Source of the DNA: Longilinea arvoryzae
GTDB taxonomy: Bacteria > Chloroflexota > Anaerolineae > Anaerolineales > Anaerolineaceae
Length of the DNA: 64,000 bases
Assembly: GCF_001050235.1 (NCBI RefSeq)
Contig: NZ_DF967972.1
Coordinates: forward strand, 1,984,107 to 2,048,106
Direction of reading: 5' to 3'
This document shows positions 25,377 to 34,381 of this stretch, piece after piece. The notes under the pieces were generated by a model. The model had not been told where the DNA came from. It ran no database searches and saw nothing but the letters and a program-made list of their open reading frames with translations. The position numbers were made by a program, and so were the translations under genes. How positions within the stretch are numbered: position 1 is the first letter of the stretch; each line of letters starts with the position of its first letter.

Positions 25377-26647
25377 ATATCCTCCGTGAGCGTTTCAAGA
25401 AATTCCATATTATTCTTACTTTTCGAAATACGCTGCAAAATAGCTTCGGTCGCGACAGCCGTATCCATGGCTGCGCCCTGGGGGGCGGGGGCGATCATTT
25501 GCAGGTACATGCGGCGCATCAACCAGACGCGCGGCAAAATATCCGAACCGAGCAGCAGTTCTTCGCGGCGGGTGGAGGAGCGTTCGATGTCGATGGCCGG
25601 GAAGGTCCGCCGTTCCTGTAATTTACGGGAGAGGACCAATTCCATATTGCCGGTGCCCTTGAATTCTTCGTAGACCACGTCATCCAGGCGCGAACCGGTA
25701 TCCACCAACGCGGTTGCGATGATCGTCAATGAACCGCCTTCTTCGATATTGCGCGCCGCGCCAAAGAACCGTTTGGGCGGGTAGAGGGCAGACGGATCCA
25801 TGCCGCCGGAGAGCGTGCGCCCGGACGGATTGACGACCAGGTTATAGGCGCGCGCCAGGCGAGTGAGCGAATCCATCAAAATGACCACATCCCGGCCAGT
25901 TTCCACCAGGCGTTTGGCGCGTTCGAGCGTGATTTCAGCGGTGCGTACGTGTGAACTGACCGGTTCGTCGAAGGTGGAAGCCACCACCTCGGCATCCACC
26001 GATCGGTCCATGTCGGTCACTTCTTCCGGCCGTTCGCCGATGAGCGCCATGATGAGATGCACCTCGGGGTACTTGGTCGAGATCGAATTGGCGAGCTGCT
26101 TGAGAATGGTGGTCTTGCCCGCCTTGGGCGGAGATACGATCATGCCGCGCTGACCGCGGCCGATCGGGGCGATCAAATTGATCAATCGCGTCGAAAGGGC
26201 TCCGCGATCGACTTCCAGGTCGAAGCGACGCTCAGGGAAAATGGGGGTCAAATTCTCGAAGCTGGGCCGGTTGTGAAGTTCTTCCGGGTTTTTGCCATTG
26301 ATGGTTTCCACTTTCAGCAGACCATAATGGCGCTCGGAATCACGCGGCGGGCGGACCGCGCCGATGACCATATCGCCGTTGCGAAGCTCGTAGCGGCGCA
26401 ACTGGGCCTGAGATACGTAGACATCCTCAGGCCCGATTTTATAATTGGTGCGCAGGAAACCGATGCCTTCGGGCATGATCTCCAGAATCCCACCCCGTAC
26501 CTCAAGCCCTTCACGATCCGCTTCGATTTGCCGAATGCGGATGATCAGGTTTTCTTTTTTGAGGCGGTTTGCGTCAGTGACATTCAGATCCTTGGCTATC
26601 TGACGCAATGATGCCAGCGGAGCATTTTCGAGTTCAAGTATTCTCAT
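25373..26647 (-). CDS. rho: Transcription termination factor Rho
   Basis: A 424-residue hexameric RNA helicase that ends transcription at unstructured C-rich RNA. The N-terminal Rho_N helix domain ([13 protein letters not shown]) and the cold-shock-like RNA-binding domain precede the ATPase core. Walker A SPPKAGKT is at 172-179, and the Q-loop/R-loop segment [23 protein letters not shown] is intact. The start at 26647 matches the family N-terminus; it has no Shine-Dalgarno, and an in-frame TTG at 26689 lies upstream. No long insertion is present. Confidence 0.95.
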   Translation of the reverse strand: MRILELENAPLASLRQIAKDLNVTDANRLKKENLIIRIRQIEADREGLEVRGGILEIMPEGIGFLRTNYKIGPEDVYVSQAQLRRYELRNGDMVIGAVRPPRDSERHYGLLKVETINGKNPEELHNRPSFENLTPIFPERRFDLEVDRGALSTRLINLIAPIGRGQRGMIVSPPKAGKTTILKQLANSISTKYPEVHLIMALIGERPEEVTDMDRSVDAEVVASTFDEPVSSHVRTAEITLERAKRLVETGRDVVILMDSLTRLARAYNLVVNPSGRTLSGGMDPSALYPPKRFFGAARNIEEGGSLTIIATALVDTGSRLDDVVYEEFKGTGNMELVLSRKLQERRTFPAIDIERSSTRREELLLGSDILPRVWLMRRMYLQMIAPAPQGAAMDTAVATEAILQRISKSKNNMEFLETLTEDM

Positions 26648-26677
26648 GGAATTATATATCCGTGATTGTTGAGTGTA

Positions 26678-26686
26678 ATTGTACCA
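26678..26686 (-). promoter_or_regulatory. Extended -10 promoter of rho
   Basis: TGGTACAAT on the minus strand fits an extended -10. The transcript would start about 24 bases before the rho ATG. Confidence 0.4.
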
Positions 26687-26782
26687 CAAGCGATATGCCA
26701 GCCATTTTCCAGGCCGGCTGAAGCGCTTATGTAATTGCGTGGTTTGGGTAAGAAAGAAGAAGTCGTTCGCTTTCCCGAAGGT

Positions 26783-26829
26783 TCAAAGTCCTACGGAGAA
26801 AGCCCTCTCAGAGAGGGCAGGCGACTTTG
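26783..26829 (-). terminator. Nested hairpin upstream of rho, downstream of the Ig-like lipoprotein
   Basis: An inner 7-bp stem GCCCTCT/AGAGGGC (26802-26808 with 26812-26818) followed on the minus strand by TTTCT resembles a terminator for the gene at 26961. An outer 8-bp stem TCAAAGTC/GACTTTGA (26783-26790 with 26822-26829) encloses it asymmetrically, which an ordinary terminator would not need. Confidence 0.5.
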
Positions 26830-26960
26830 AGCATTGCGATTATATCATGCCGCAATTTGTCGCGCAAGCCAAAACTGACTGGGATTCTCTTTCGACGATG
26901 ACCTCCTCAAGGGCTACCCGAGTGTTCATGCAAAACGGGCAGCGATCTTTGCCTTCCACT

Positions 26961-28076
26961 TTACGGTTCAAGGCGCGGCTGCAGCCAGAAAGCCTGGTCC
27001 TGATCGGAGGCGCCGTTGGATTTGACGGAAAGGACGAATTGCACCTTTTTTCCGGCCAGGGTCGAGAGATCCAGGTTGATGCGGGTGAAGTTGTGATCGT
27101 AGGTCTCGGTCCACTCGGTCAACTTGGTCTCCGAACCGCCTTCCGGAATATAAGAAAGTTGGAATTTAACATTGCAATTTGTGGCATTGTTCAGGCAGCC
27201 GATGATGGATTTGAAGTACATGCCGCTGGTGACGGTCAGCGCCGGATAGACGCCGCGAATTTCAGTGTCGGTGCCGGAGGGCGGATTGGTCCACAGGGCG
27301 GGTTCGTCCTCGGTTCCACCGGTTTCCAAAACCGGCGCATCGACCTTTATCACAAAGCCGTTGTCACTGGTCTGCCCGGGACAGTTGACGGCGCCGTTGG
27401 TCGTGCGCCATTCGGCCTTGCAGTAATTATCGACGAAGTTATAGCCGGATGCCGCGACCTTGATCTTGACCCAGAACGCCTTGGCCCCGTCGCTGCCCAG
27501 CCCAAAGACCACCCCCGAGGCATTGCGCAACTTAAAATTCGCCTGGAAAGTGCCGGCTTTGCTTGGCGCCTTGAGTGCAAGCGACACCTGAACCACTTGC
27601 TGGGGCGCGACCGACCCGTTGGTCAATTGGGTGGCGGGCGCTACTCCCATGCTCTCGCCGGTATCGAAGACCACCGCGTAACTCGAATTCCAGGTGCAGG
27701 AACCGGTATTCTTCAGCTCCCAGGTCTTGGTAAACGATTGGCCGGGATCAACCTGGGTGTCGTCCGGATAATTCACATCGCGAACGAATTCAACCCGATC
27801 ACATGGAACGGAGGTGGTGGTCAGCGTGGGTGAGACGATCGTTTGTAACGCCGGCGAGGTGTTGGTGGCTGCCTGTCCCTCGGAAGTCTGAGTGGCCGGC
27901 GATTGGGTCTTGGCCTGGGCGACGGCGGTGCTCAAGGCAACCACGGTCTGGGCGGCGAAGGTGTTGAGTTGATCGGGCCCGCTGACCTGTTCGGTGGGGC
28001 GTGGAAGATTGCATGAACCCAGGAGCAATGTCAGACCGATCAGGATCGCAAGGAGCATAAATTTCTTATTCACCAT
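26961..28076 (-). CDS. Lipoprotein with NBR1-like Ig domain (second paralogue)
   Basis: A 371-residue predicted lipoprotein with signal peptide ending LLGSC, a Thr/Ser/Pro linker, and the NBR1-type Ig-like domain seen as VDPGQSFTKTWELKNTGSCTW plus VSLALKAPSKAGTFQANFKLRN. The C-terminal domain keeps the pattern of its paralogue at 14501, including YFKSIIGCLNN, FQLSYIPEGG and AFWLQPR. The start at 28076 has AAGGAG five bases upstream; an ATG at 28091 is before that site. Function unknown. Confidence 0.8.
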   Translation of the reverse strand: MVNKKFMLLAILIGLTLLLGSCNLPRPTEQVSGPDQLNTFAAQTVVALSTAVAQAKTQSPATQTSEGQAATNTSPALQTIVSPTLTTTSVPCDRVEFVRDVNYPDDTQVDPGQSFTKTWELKNTGSCTWNSSYAVVFDTGESMGVAPATQLTNGSVAPQQVVQVSLALKAPSKAGTFQANFKLRNASGVVFGLGSDGAKAFWVKIKVAASGYNFVDNYCKAEWRTTNGAVNCPGQTSDNGFVIKVDAPVLETGGTEDEPALWTNPPSGTDTEIRGVYPALTVTSGMYFKSIIGCLNNATNCNVKFQLSYIPEGGSETKLTEWTETYDHNFTRINLDLSTLAGKKVQFVLSVKSNGASDQDQAFWLQPRLEP

Positions 28077-28275
28077 GGGGTCTCCTTCCATGAGCCAACG
28101 CAGCCAGAATCAACTCCTTCCGGAAAATGCCGATAAGTTGATTATAGCCAGGTTTGCTCAATCGGGGTATATGGCGCGGATTGAAATGGATGGCATCGAC
28201 AACAAGTGCAGGGAGTTCTCGGGTGGAGCGAAGAAAGTCCGGGGCCGCTTCCCGGGTGTGGGTTCCGGAAGATGG

Positions 28276-28310
28276 ACGGGACGTAATACGGATTGGGTAT
28301 TACGTCCCGT
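28276..28310 (-). terminator. Long hairpin downstream of the ABC exporter genes
   Basis: A 14-bp perfect stem (28276-28289 with 28297-28310), 7-base loop. No strong T-run follows, so termination may be Rho-assisted. The rest of 28077-28354 holds no gene that I can support; a TATAAT (28146-28141, minus) could serve the lipoprotein gene. Confidence 0.6.
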
Positions 28311-28354
28311 TGTGAGTGATTATCAGCCAATAGTCTGTTGAAATCCGAAACGGA

Positions 28355-29584
28355 TCAGGCTTTTCCGATCAGCGCGTTCACGAACAGTTTGAGATTGAAT
28401 GCCTGTCCCGAAAGCAGCCGTTGGGCGCGGAACATGCCGGCCACTGCCCGGATGAGCAGGTACACGGTCACCAGCAGCAGAAAGATCGAAATTGCCATCT
28501 GCCACCAGGGCACGTTGGCCGATGAGAGCCGCGCCATCATGGTGATGGGAGACGTCAGTGGAAACAGGCTCAGGATCAGGGAAATCGGGCCATTTGGTTT
28601 TTCAGCCATCGAGGTCAGGAAGAACAAGGGAACGATGAGCGGCAGAATCACGATGGTGGTTGCCTGCGAGGCTTCGCGCAGATTGGGTACAAGCGCGCCG
28701 ATTCCGGCCATCAATGCCGCGTAAATGCCGTAACCCAGCAGGAAGAAGACCATCCCCCAGATCAGGAGGGCCGGGCTGATTTGGAATCCCGCTAATTCCG
28801 GCGTACCGTTGCGCGAGAGAACCGCGATCAGATAACCATACCCGGACCAGACCACGGTTTGCAGGAGGCCGACCAATCCGAGCGCAATGATTTTTCCGCT
28901 CAGCATTTGAGTGGGGGTGATCGAAGTCATCAGCACTTCCATGACCCGGTTCTCTTTTTCATTGGTGATGCTGCTGAGCATCATGCTGGAGGAGGTGAGG
29001 ATGACCATGTAGAAAAGCATGGTAACCACGTAGGGGACCATGAAGTTCATGAAATTCCCCGCGTCGCGCACCGGCTGCTGGGAAATATAGGTGACTTCCA
29101 CGTTGTAGGGCTGTTCGATGCGGCTCAATAAGAGCGGTTCACCTTTCAGAAGGCTCGAGCGGATCACCTGTTGGATCACCTCGGATCGATCCATTCCGCC
29201 AAATGGGTTGAAGTCGGTCCGCAGGTAGGTGACATCGCCGGTTTCCAGGAAATCAGGCGGGATGATGTAATACGAACCGATCTGACCTTCCTGTAAAGCA
29301 GCGTTAGCCGCGGACTCATCCTTGAATTGCAGTAGCTTGTCCTTGTATTCAACCGGTATGGCCTCGATCAGGCCACTTTGATCGACCAGGCCTTCCGGTT
29401 TTACTTCCTCGGGTGGAGAGATCAGTTTTCCGATCATCGAAGTGGGCTGGTCCCCCCCGATCGATCCGAAAATGGTGAAAACGACCGTGGCAATAATCGG
29501 GACCAGGAATAGCGTCAGAAAAAAGGATTTTCTGAAAACAACCGTCCTGAATTCGTTTTTCAGTACGAGCAACATTTTATTCAT
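28355..29584 (-). CDS. ABC-2 type permease, NatB-like (second permease)
   Basis: A 409-residue ABC exporter permease. One span near the N-terminus (residues 22-44) is followed by a large extracellular domain of about 140 residues and then five to six spans in the C-terminal half, with the conserved NEKENRVMEVLMTSITPTQMLSGKI segment. This is the NatB/ABC2_membrane_3 layout. NatAB exports Na+ in Bacillus, but many relatives have other substrates. It lies seven bases after the paralogous permease at 29592 and probably forms a heterodimer with it. Confidence 0.88.
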   Translation of the reverse strand: MNKMLLVLKNEFRTVVFRKSFFLTLFLVPIIATVVFTIFGSIGGDQPTSMIGKLISPPEEVKPEGLVDQSGLIEAIPVEYKDKLLQFKDESAANAALQEGQIGSYYIIPPDFLETGDVTYLRTDFNPFGGMDRSEVIQQVIRSSLLKGEPLLLSRIEQPYNVEVTYISQQPVRDAGNFMNFMVPYVVTMLFYMVILTSSSMMLSSITNEKENRVMEVLMTSITPTQMLSGKIIALGLVGLLQTVVWSGYGYLIAVLSRNGTPELAGFQISPALLIWGMVFFLLGYGIYAALMAGIGALVPNLREASQATTIVILPLIVPLFFLTSMAEKPNGPISLILSLFPLTSPITMMARLSSANVPWWQMAISIFLLLVTVYLLIRAVAGMFRAQRLLSGQAFNLKLFVNALIGKA

Positions 29585-29591
29585 GGCATCC

Positions 29592-30797
29592 TCACGCGGC
29601 GCGTCCGAAAATTTCCTTCCAGGCCAGGCGCTTGCCGTAACGCAGCATGCCTAGACGGAAAGCGCGGCTGGCAACCCAGATTGCTCCCACCGCGGTGAGG
29701 ATGAGCAACCCGATCGTCAAAACGATCTCCCAGACCGGGATATCGGTGAGCACCGCGCGCATTGGCAATGTGAGCGGCGCGGTCAACGGGAAGAGGCTGA
29801 AAGCAACAGCCAGTCCGCCATTGGGATGCATCATGATCACGCTGATGAACCAGAGCGGCAAGAAGATGGGCAGGGTGAACAGACCGGCCACCTGTTGGGC
29901 TTCGCGAGTCTCGGTCACGGTTGCGCCTACCGCGGCCATGAGAGCTGCCACCATGATGAAGCTGGGCAGGAAGGTCGCCAGCATCAACCAGAAAAAGGAG
30001 GGGTTCAGCAGGCTGCCGACGGAATACTCTGGCATGGCGCTGGTGAGAAAATTGATGGCCACCAGGCCACACAGCGCCCACACGACCACCTGGGTGAGGC
30101 CGACGCTGAGATTGCCCAGGATCTTCCCTGCCATCAACTGGTTGGGAGAGAGTGATGTGACCATGATCTCCATGGTGCGATTTTCTTTTTCCTCAACCAC
30201 AGCCTGCAACAGATAACCGCCGCTGGTATTAATGGAAACCATAAAGAGGATGCCGGCAATCAAAGGGATGAGGATAGCCAAAAAATTATTTTCAGCCATC
30301 TCCCGGCTGCCTTCGACGCTTTTGATGATCAGGTTGGCACCCTGCGTTATGCGCGCCGCGAGGTCTTTGGGCTTGCTGGCGAGAAGGTTCATCACCAGAA
30401 ATTGCCTAAAATTCGATTGCACCTGGTCGCCCGGCGAATCGAGAGCGACCATTTTGACATTGCCGGTCTTCATGTAATCCGGGGCAATGATAAACAAAGC
30501 CTGGATGGTCTTGTTATTCAGGTCCGCCTGGGCAGAAGCTTCATCGGAGTAAAGATGGAATTGAATTTTCGGGGTGAAATCGGATTTCTTCACCTCGAGC
30601 TGCCGGGCGTTGGTAAACAATCCGGATTGATCCACATAGCCGGCTGGCCGGGAGTCGTAATCGAGCCGTACGGCCAGGAAGGTGGCCCCGATCATTACAA
30701 CGACCATCAACGGCAGGCTGAGCAACGCGACCAGGAAACGTTTGCGGAGTACGTGATGGCCGTATTCGTGTTTGAATACCAACCAGAGCTTACTCAT
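29592..30797 (-). CDS. ABC-2 type permease, NatB-like (first permease)
   Basis: A 401-residue permease with the same layout as its neighbour: N-terminal span, extracellular domain, then C-terminal spans, with EEKENRTMEIMVTSLSPNQLMAGKI as the family signature. The ATG overlaps the ATPase stop by eight bases (ATGAGTAA). Two related permeases with one ATPase suggest a heterodimeric exporter. Confidence 0.88.
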   Translation of the reverse strand: MSKLWLVFKHEYGHHVLRKRFLVALLSLPLMVVVMIGATFLAVRLDYDSRPAGYVDQSGLFTNARQLEVKKSDFTPKIQFHLYSDEASAQADLNNKTIQALFIIAPDYMKTGNVKMVALDSPGDQVQSNFRQFLVMNLLASKPKDLAARITQGANLIIKSVEGSREMAENNFLAILIPLIAGILFMVSINTSGGYLLQAVVEEKENRTMEIMVTSLSPNQLMAGKILGNLSVGLTQVVVWALCGLVAINFLTSAMPEYSVGSLLNPSFFWLMLATFLPSFIMVAALMAAVGATVTETREAQQVAGLFTLPIFLPLWFISVIMMHPNGGLAVAFSLFPLTAPLTLPMRAVLTDIPVWEIVLTIGLLILTAVGAIWVASRAFRLGMLRYGKRLAWKEIFGRAA

Positions 30798-31695
30798 TCG
30801 GTGTCTCTCCTGTCACGACCCGGATGAAGATCTCATCCATGGTAGGCATGGCAATCTCGAATTGTTCGACCAGGATATTCTCTTTCACCAGTTCTGCCAA
30901 CACCGCCTGCGGAGCGGTACCGGCGGCTAGTTTGAGGTGGTAACCGCCATTGGTTCGCAGATAGGAGGAGACGCCGGGGATGGTGGCCGGGAGGAGGGTG
31001 GGCGTACGTAAGATCAAATCCTGTCCGGCGTACTGGCGGCGAATTTCGTTCAAATCGCCGTAAAGCATGGCTTTGCCTTTATCGATGAGAACGATCCGGT
31101 CGCATAATTCTTCCACCTGGTGCATCTGGTGCGTGCACAGCACGATCGTCCGGCCTTTTGCGCGCTGTTCGAGCAACAGGTCTTTGACCATCTGGGTGTT
31201 GACGGGATCGAGCGCGCTGAAGGGTTCGTCGATGATGAGAATTTCCGGCTCGTGCACCAGGGTGACGATAAGCTGAGCCTTTTGCTGCATACCCTTGGAT
31301 AATTCTTTGAGCTTCTTCTTGCGACTATCGGCCAGGTCAAAACGCTCCAGATATTCGCTGACCCGTTTGTTGGCTTCAGCTTTGGAAAGACCTTTCAAGG
31401 TAGCCAGATAAACCAGACATTGTTCCAGCTTGATCTCCTGGTACAAACCGCGTTCTTCAGGCAAATAACCGATGCGGTTTTTCTTATCTTCTGTCATCGG
31501 GCCGCCCAGGATTGCGACATTTCCCGAATCGGGCTTGAAGATATCCAGAATAATGCGGATCGTGGTCGTCTTTCCCGCGCCGTTGGGTCCCAACAAACCG
31601 AAGATTTCTCCCGGGTTGACTTCGAAATTGACCCCATCGACCGCGCGTTGTGAGCCAAAAGACTTAACGATGTTTTCAACTTGGATGGTACTCAT
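30790..31695 (-). CDS. ABC exporter ATP-binding protein, NatA-like
   Basis: A 301-residue ATPase that drives the two permeases downstream. Walker A GPNGAGKTT lies near residue 36, the signature SKGMQQKAQL near 136, and Walker B ILIIDEPFSALDP follows. The C-terminal ~80-residue extension is typical of NatA/CcmA-like exporters (DUF4162-like). The start at 31695 has GAGGTG seven bases upstream; the ATG at 31710 lies before this site. Regulation is not visible beyond its place after the importer terminator. Confidence 0.9.
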   Translation of the reverse strand: MSTIQVENIVKSFGSQRAVDGVNFEVNPGEIFGLLGPNGAGKTTTIRIILDIFKPDSGNVAILGGPMTEDKKNRIGYLPEERGLYQEIKLEQCLVYLATLKGLSKAEANKRVSEYLERFDLADSRKKKLKELSKGMQQKAQLIVTLVHEPEILIIDEPFSALDPVNTQMVKDLLLEQRAKGRTIVLCTHQMHQVEELCDRIVLIDKGKAMLYGDLNEIRRQYAGQDLILRTPTLLPATIPGVSSYLRTNGGYHLKLAAGTAPQAVLAELVKENILVEQFEIAMPTMDEIFIRVVTGETPNE

Positions 31696-31749
31696 TCGAT
31701 GGCACCTCATGTTTACGATGAATGCAATGATTATAACAAACCAAATAGA

Positions 31750-31781
31750 AAGCCCCCCTAGTCTTAGGACCAGAGAGGCTT
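31750..31781 (-). terminator. Terminator between the nucleoside importer and the Nat-type exporter
   Basis: A 14-bp stem with three G-U pairs (31750-31763 with 31768-31781) and a 4-base loop, followed by a short T-rich stretch on the minus strand. Confidence 0.7.
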
Positions 31782-31806
31782 CGGAAAAACGATGAGTTTT
31801 CGAAGG

Positions 31807-33087
31807 CTATTCTTTCTCGTACGGGGTGCCTTCAGATGCCGGGGCATGACCTCTGCCGATGAGACCGGCCAGGACGATCATGGTGATGACATACGGCAGC
31901 ATGGCCATGAATTCGGGGGGAACAACGCTGCCCAGGATGGACAGCTTGGAACCAAATGCATCAGCGAAACCGAACAGCATACCGGCGCCAAAAGCCCCGA
32001 AGGGATTCCAGTTGCCGAAGATCATGGCAGCCAGGCCGATGAAACCTTTGCCGGCGGTCATCATTTCATCGAAGCGGCCCACCGAACCCAGGGTGAAGTA
32101 GGCGCCGGCAAAACCGGCGATGGCGCCGCCCAACAGGGTGCCCATATAGCGGGTTTTGAAGACATTGATGCCCAGCGTGTCGGCCGCCTTGGGATGCTCA
32201 CCGCAGGCGCGCAGGCGCAGGCCCCAGCGCGTGGAGAACAAAGCCACCTGCAGCACGATGCAAACGATGATGGTGCCGTAGATGAACAGGTTGTTATTGA
32301 ACAGGATGGGCCCGATGAAGGGGATATCCGCCAGCAGCGGAATGGGAACCCGGCCAAACATGGGGGTCATGTTCAAAGCTTCATTGGTCTGCATGAATTT
32401 GGCCGAGATGAAAGAGGTCATACCGGTGGAGAAGATATTGATGACCGTGCCGGTGATGATCTGGTTGATTTTGTATTTTATGGAGAGCCATGCCAGAACC
32501 CAGGCCAGAAGCATCGCGGAAGCGATGGAACCCAAGAGGCCAACCCACATGGAGTGCGAGACACTGCCGACCAGCGCGCCGACCAGGGCGCCCATCAGCA
32601 TCATGCCTTCGATGGCGATGTTGATGATCCCCGAGCGTTCGCAGAGGATGCCGGAATACGCGGCCAGGATGATCGGTACAGCCAGTGACAGCGCGCTGTT
32701 GAGCATGCCACCCAGGTTGAGCGATTTTCCCCTGGCGGTATAGGTCAGGAAAGCAAACACGAACAGCAGGGCAACCACGCCCAGCACCGCATTGGTTTTC
32801 TTCCCGAAACCGCGCACGAGCTGATAAATGGCTGCCAGGAGGGACAGGCCGCCGGTGATGATCAAAGTCAGCTGGGATTTGACCACCCAGCTACCCACGG
32901 CGCCCTGAGTGATGCCGCCCGGCGTCATGCCAAAGGAGGTGGTCAGGTCACTGCCCGTATCGCGAAGGAAAACCAGAAGGATGAGCGCCGCCAAGGCCAG
33001 GAAAACGATTCCCATGGTCACCTTGCGGCGGAGTGAAACGACTTCGACAGTCTGGGTCGTAGATTTTGTTACAGCAGCAGTTGCCAT
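31807..33087 (-). CDS. Nucleoside/BMP-type ABC importer permease 2
   Basis: A 426-residue branched-chain-amino-acid-transporter-type permease (BPD_transp_2), related to YufQ/NupQ of the guanosine/nucleoside importer. About ten spans, with the GIINIAIEGMMLMGAL and GERPKAAD-like cytoplasmic loop (ACGEHPKAADTLGINV) typical of the family. The ATG overlaps the upstream permease stop (TAATG). It is the last gene of the importer operon. Confidence 0.9.
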   Translation of the reverse strand: MATAAVTKSTTQTVEVVSLRRKVTMGIVFLALAALILLVFLRDTGSDLTTSFGMTPGGITQGAVGSWVVKSQLTLIITGGLSLLAAIYQLVRGFGKKTNAVLGVVALLFVFAFLTYTARGKSLNLGGMLNSALSLAVPIILAAYSGILCERSGIINIAIEGMMLMGALVGALVGSVSHSMWVGLLGSIASAMLLAWVLAWLSIKYKINQIITGTVINIFSTGMTSFISAKFMQTNEALNMTPMFGRVPIPLLADIPFIGPILFNNNLFIYGTIIVCIVLQVALFSTRWGLRLRACGEHPKAADTLGINVFKTRYMGTLLGGAIAGFAGAYFTLGSVGRFDEMMTAGKGFIGLAAMIFGNWNPFGAFGAGMLFGFADAFGSKLSILGSVVPPEFMAMLPYVITMIVLAGLIGRGHAPASEGTPYEKE

Positions 33088-34367
33088 TATTTCCCTCCCC
33101 AGCCGTGGATAAACACTTTCTCTTCAGCCTTGGCTTCCTTGATGTGATAGATCGAGCGGATCAAGGCGGGCGCGGCAATAAAGACGATGATAAACGCCTG
33201 AATGATGGAAATGATATCGATCGGGATCTGGGTGACCACCATCATCTGGGTGGCGCCGTTGCGCAGGAAACCGAAAAGCAACGCGGCCAGCACAACGCCA
33301 AACGGTGAGCTGTTGCCCAACAATGCCAGCGCAATCGAGTCATAACCATAACCAGAAGACAGCCCCATGGCCATCGAGTGAGCGACGCCCAACACCTGGT
33401 TGGCGCCTGCCAGTCCGGCGAGCGCACCCGAAAGGGACATGGCTACGATGGTGCTTGTAACAACATTCATGCCGCCATATTTGGCTGCATGCGGGTTCGC
33501 GCCCACGGTGCGGAGATTAAAGCCCCAGGTCGTTTTGAACAGCAGGAACCACATCAGCCAGGCGATTGCCAGAGCGATGAAAAATCCCAGGTGAAAACGA
33601 ATGGGGGTCTGGAAAAACTTTGGCAGCCAGGCTGTTGCTTCTATTTTAGGAGAGATCGGCATGCCACCCGAGGTCGGGTCACGCATGGGGCCGCCCAGCA
33701 GCCAGTCGGTCAAGCGGAAGGCAATCCAGTTAAGCATGATGGTGTTGATGACTTCATGCGCGCCGGTCTTGGCTTTGAGCCATCCAGGAATGAAACCCCA
33801 CAGGCCGCCGCCGATTGCACCCGCGAGCAACGCCAGAGGCAGGTGGATGACGGCCGGCAGGCCTTTCAAGGCATAACCCACGAAGGCGGCCGCGGTGCCG
33901 CCGATGAACAACTGGCCTTCAACGCCGATGTTGAACAAACCGGCCCGGAAACCAACCGCTACCGCCAGACCCGCAAAAATATAGGGCGTGGAAACGACCA
34001 GGCTTTCCAGGAAGGGGTTGAAGGCGCGCCGGATTTCCAGCGCATTGCCCGCCTGCAAGGCCGAAATCATCCGCGCCGGGCTGCCGAATGCGGAGCGCAA
34101 CAACGCGCCGTAGGCAGTGCCAACAGAATTCAACGCTGCCAGAAGTCCCTGACCGAAAGATTTGCCAAATGCTGTATACACGTTGGCATCCGTCAGAATG
34201 ATCAAAATTCCACCGAACACCAGACCGGAGAAGACTGCCAGAACGGGGATCAATAGCGTCTGGCCAACCGAACGGCGTTGTTTGCCGGAATTCTTTTTCG
34301 ACGAATTCGTCAGTTCCTGCAGGACGGCCTTACCGACATCTTTGTTTTGAGAAGGTTCTTCGCCCAA
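33087..34367 (-). CDS. Nucleoside/BMP-type ABC importer permease 1
   Basis: A 426-residue permease related to YufP/NupP. A soluble 35-residue N-terminus precedes about nine spans. The LFNIGVEGQLFIGGTAAAFVGY segment and the cytoplasmic loop NLRTVGANPHAAKYGGMN mark the family. It pairs with permease 2 to form the membrane channel. It starts 14 bases after the ATPase gene. Confidence 0.9.
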   Translation of the reverse strand: MGEEPSQNKDVGKAVLQELTNSSKKNSGKQRRSVGQTLLIPVLAVFSGLVFGGILIILTDANVYTAFGKSFGQGLLAALNSVGTAYGALLRSAFGSPARMISALQAGNALEIRRAFNPFLESLVVSTPYIFAGLAVAVGFRAGLFNIGVEGQLFIGGTAAAFVGYALKGLPAVIHLPLALLAGAIGGGLWGFIPGWLKAKTGAHEVINTIMLNWIAFRLTDWLLGGPMRDPTSGGMPISPKIEATAWLPKFFQTPIRFHLGFFIALAIAWLMWFLLFKTTWGFNLRTVGANPHAAKYGGMNVVTSTIVAMSLSGALAGLAGANQVLGVAHSMAMGLSSGYGYDSIALALLGNSSPFGVVLAALLFGFLRNGATQMMVVTQIPIDIISIIQAFIIVFIAAPALIRSIYHIKEAKAEEKVFIHGWGGK

Positions 34368-34381
34368 TTCAGCACCTCTGT

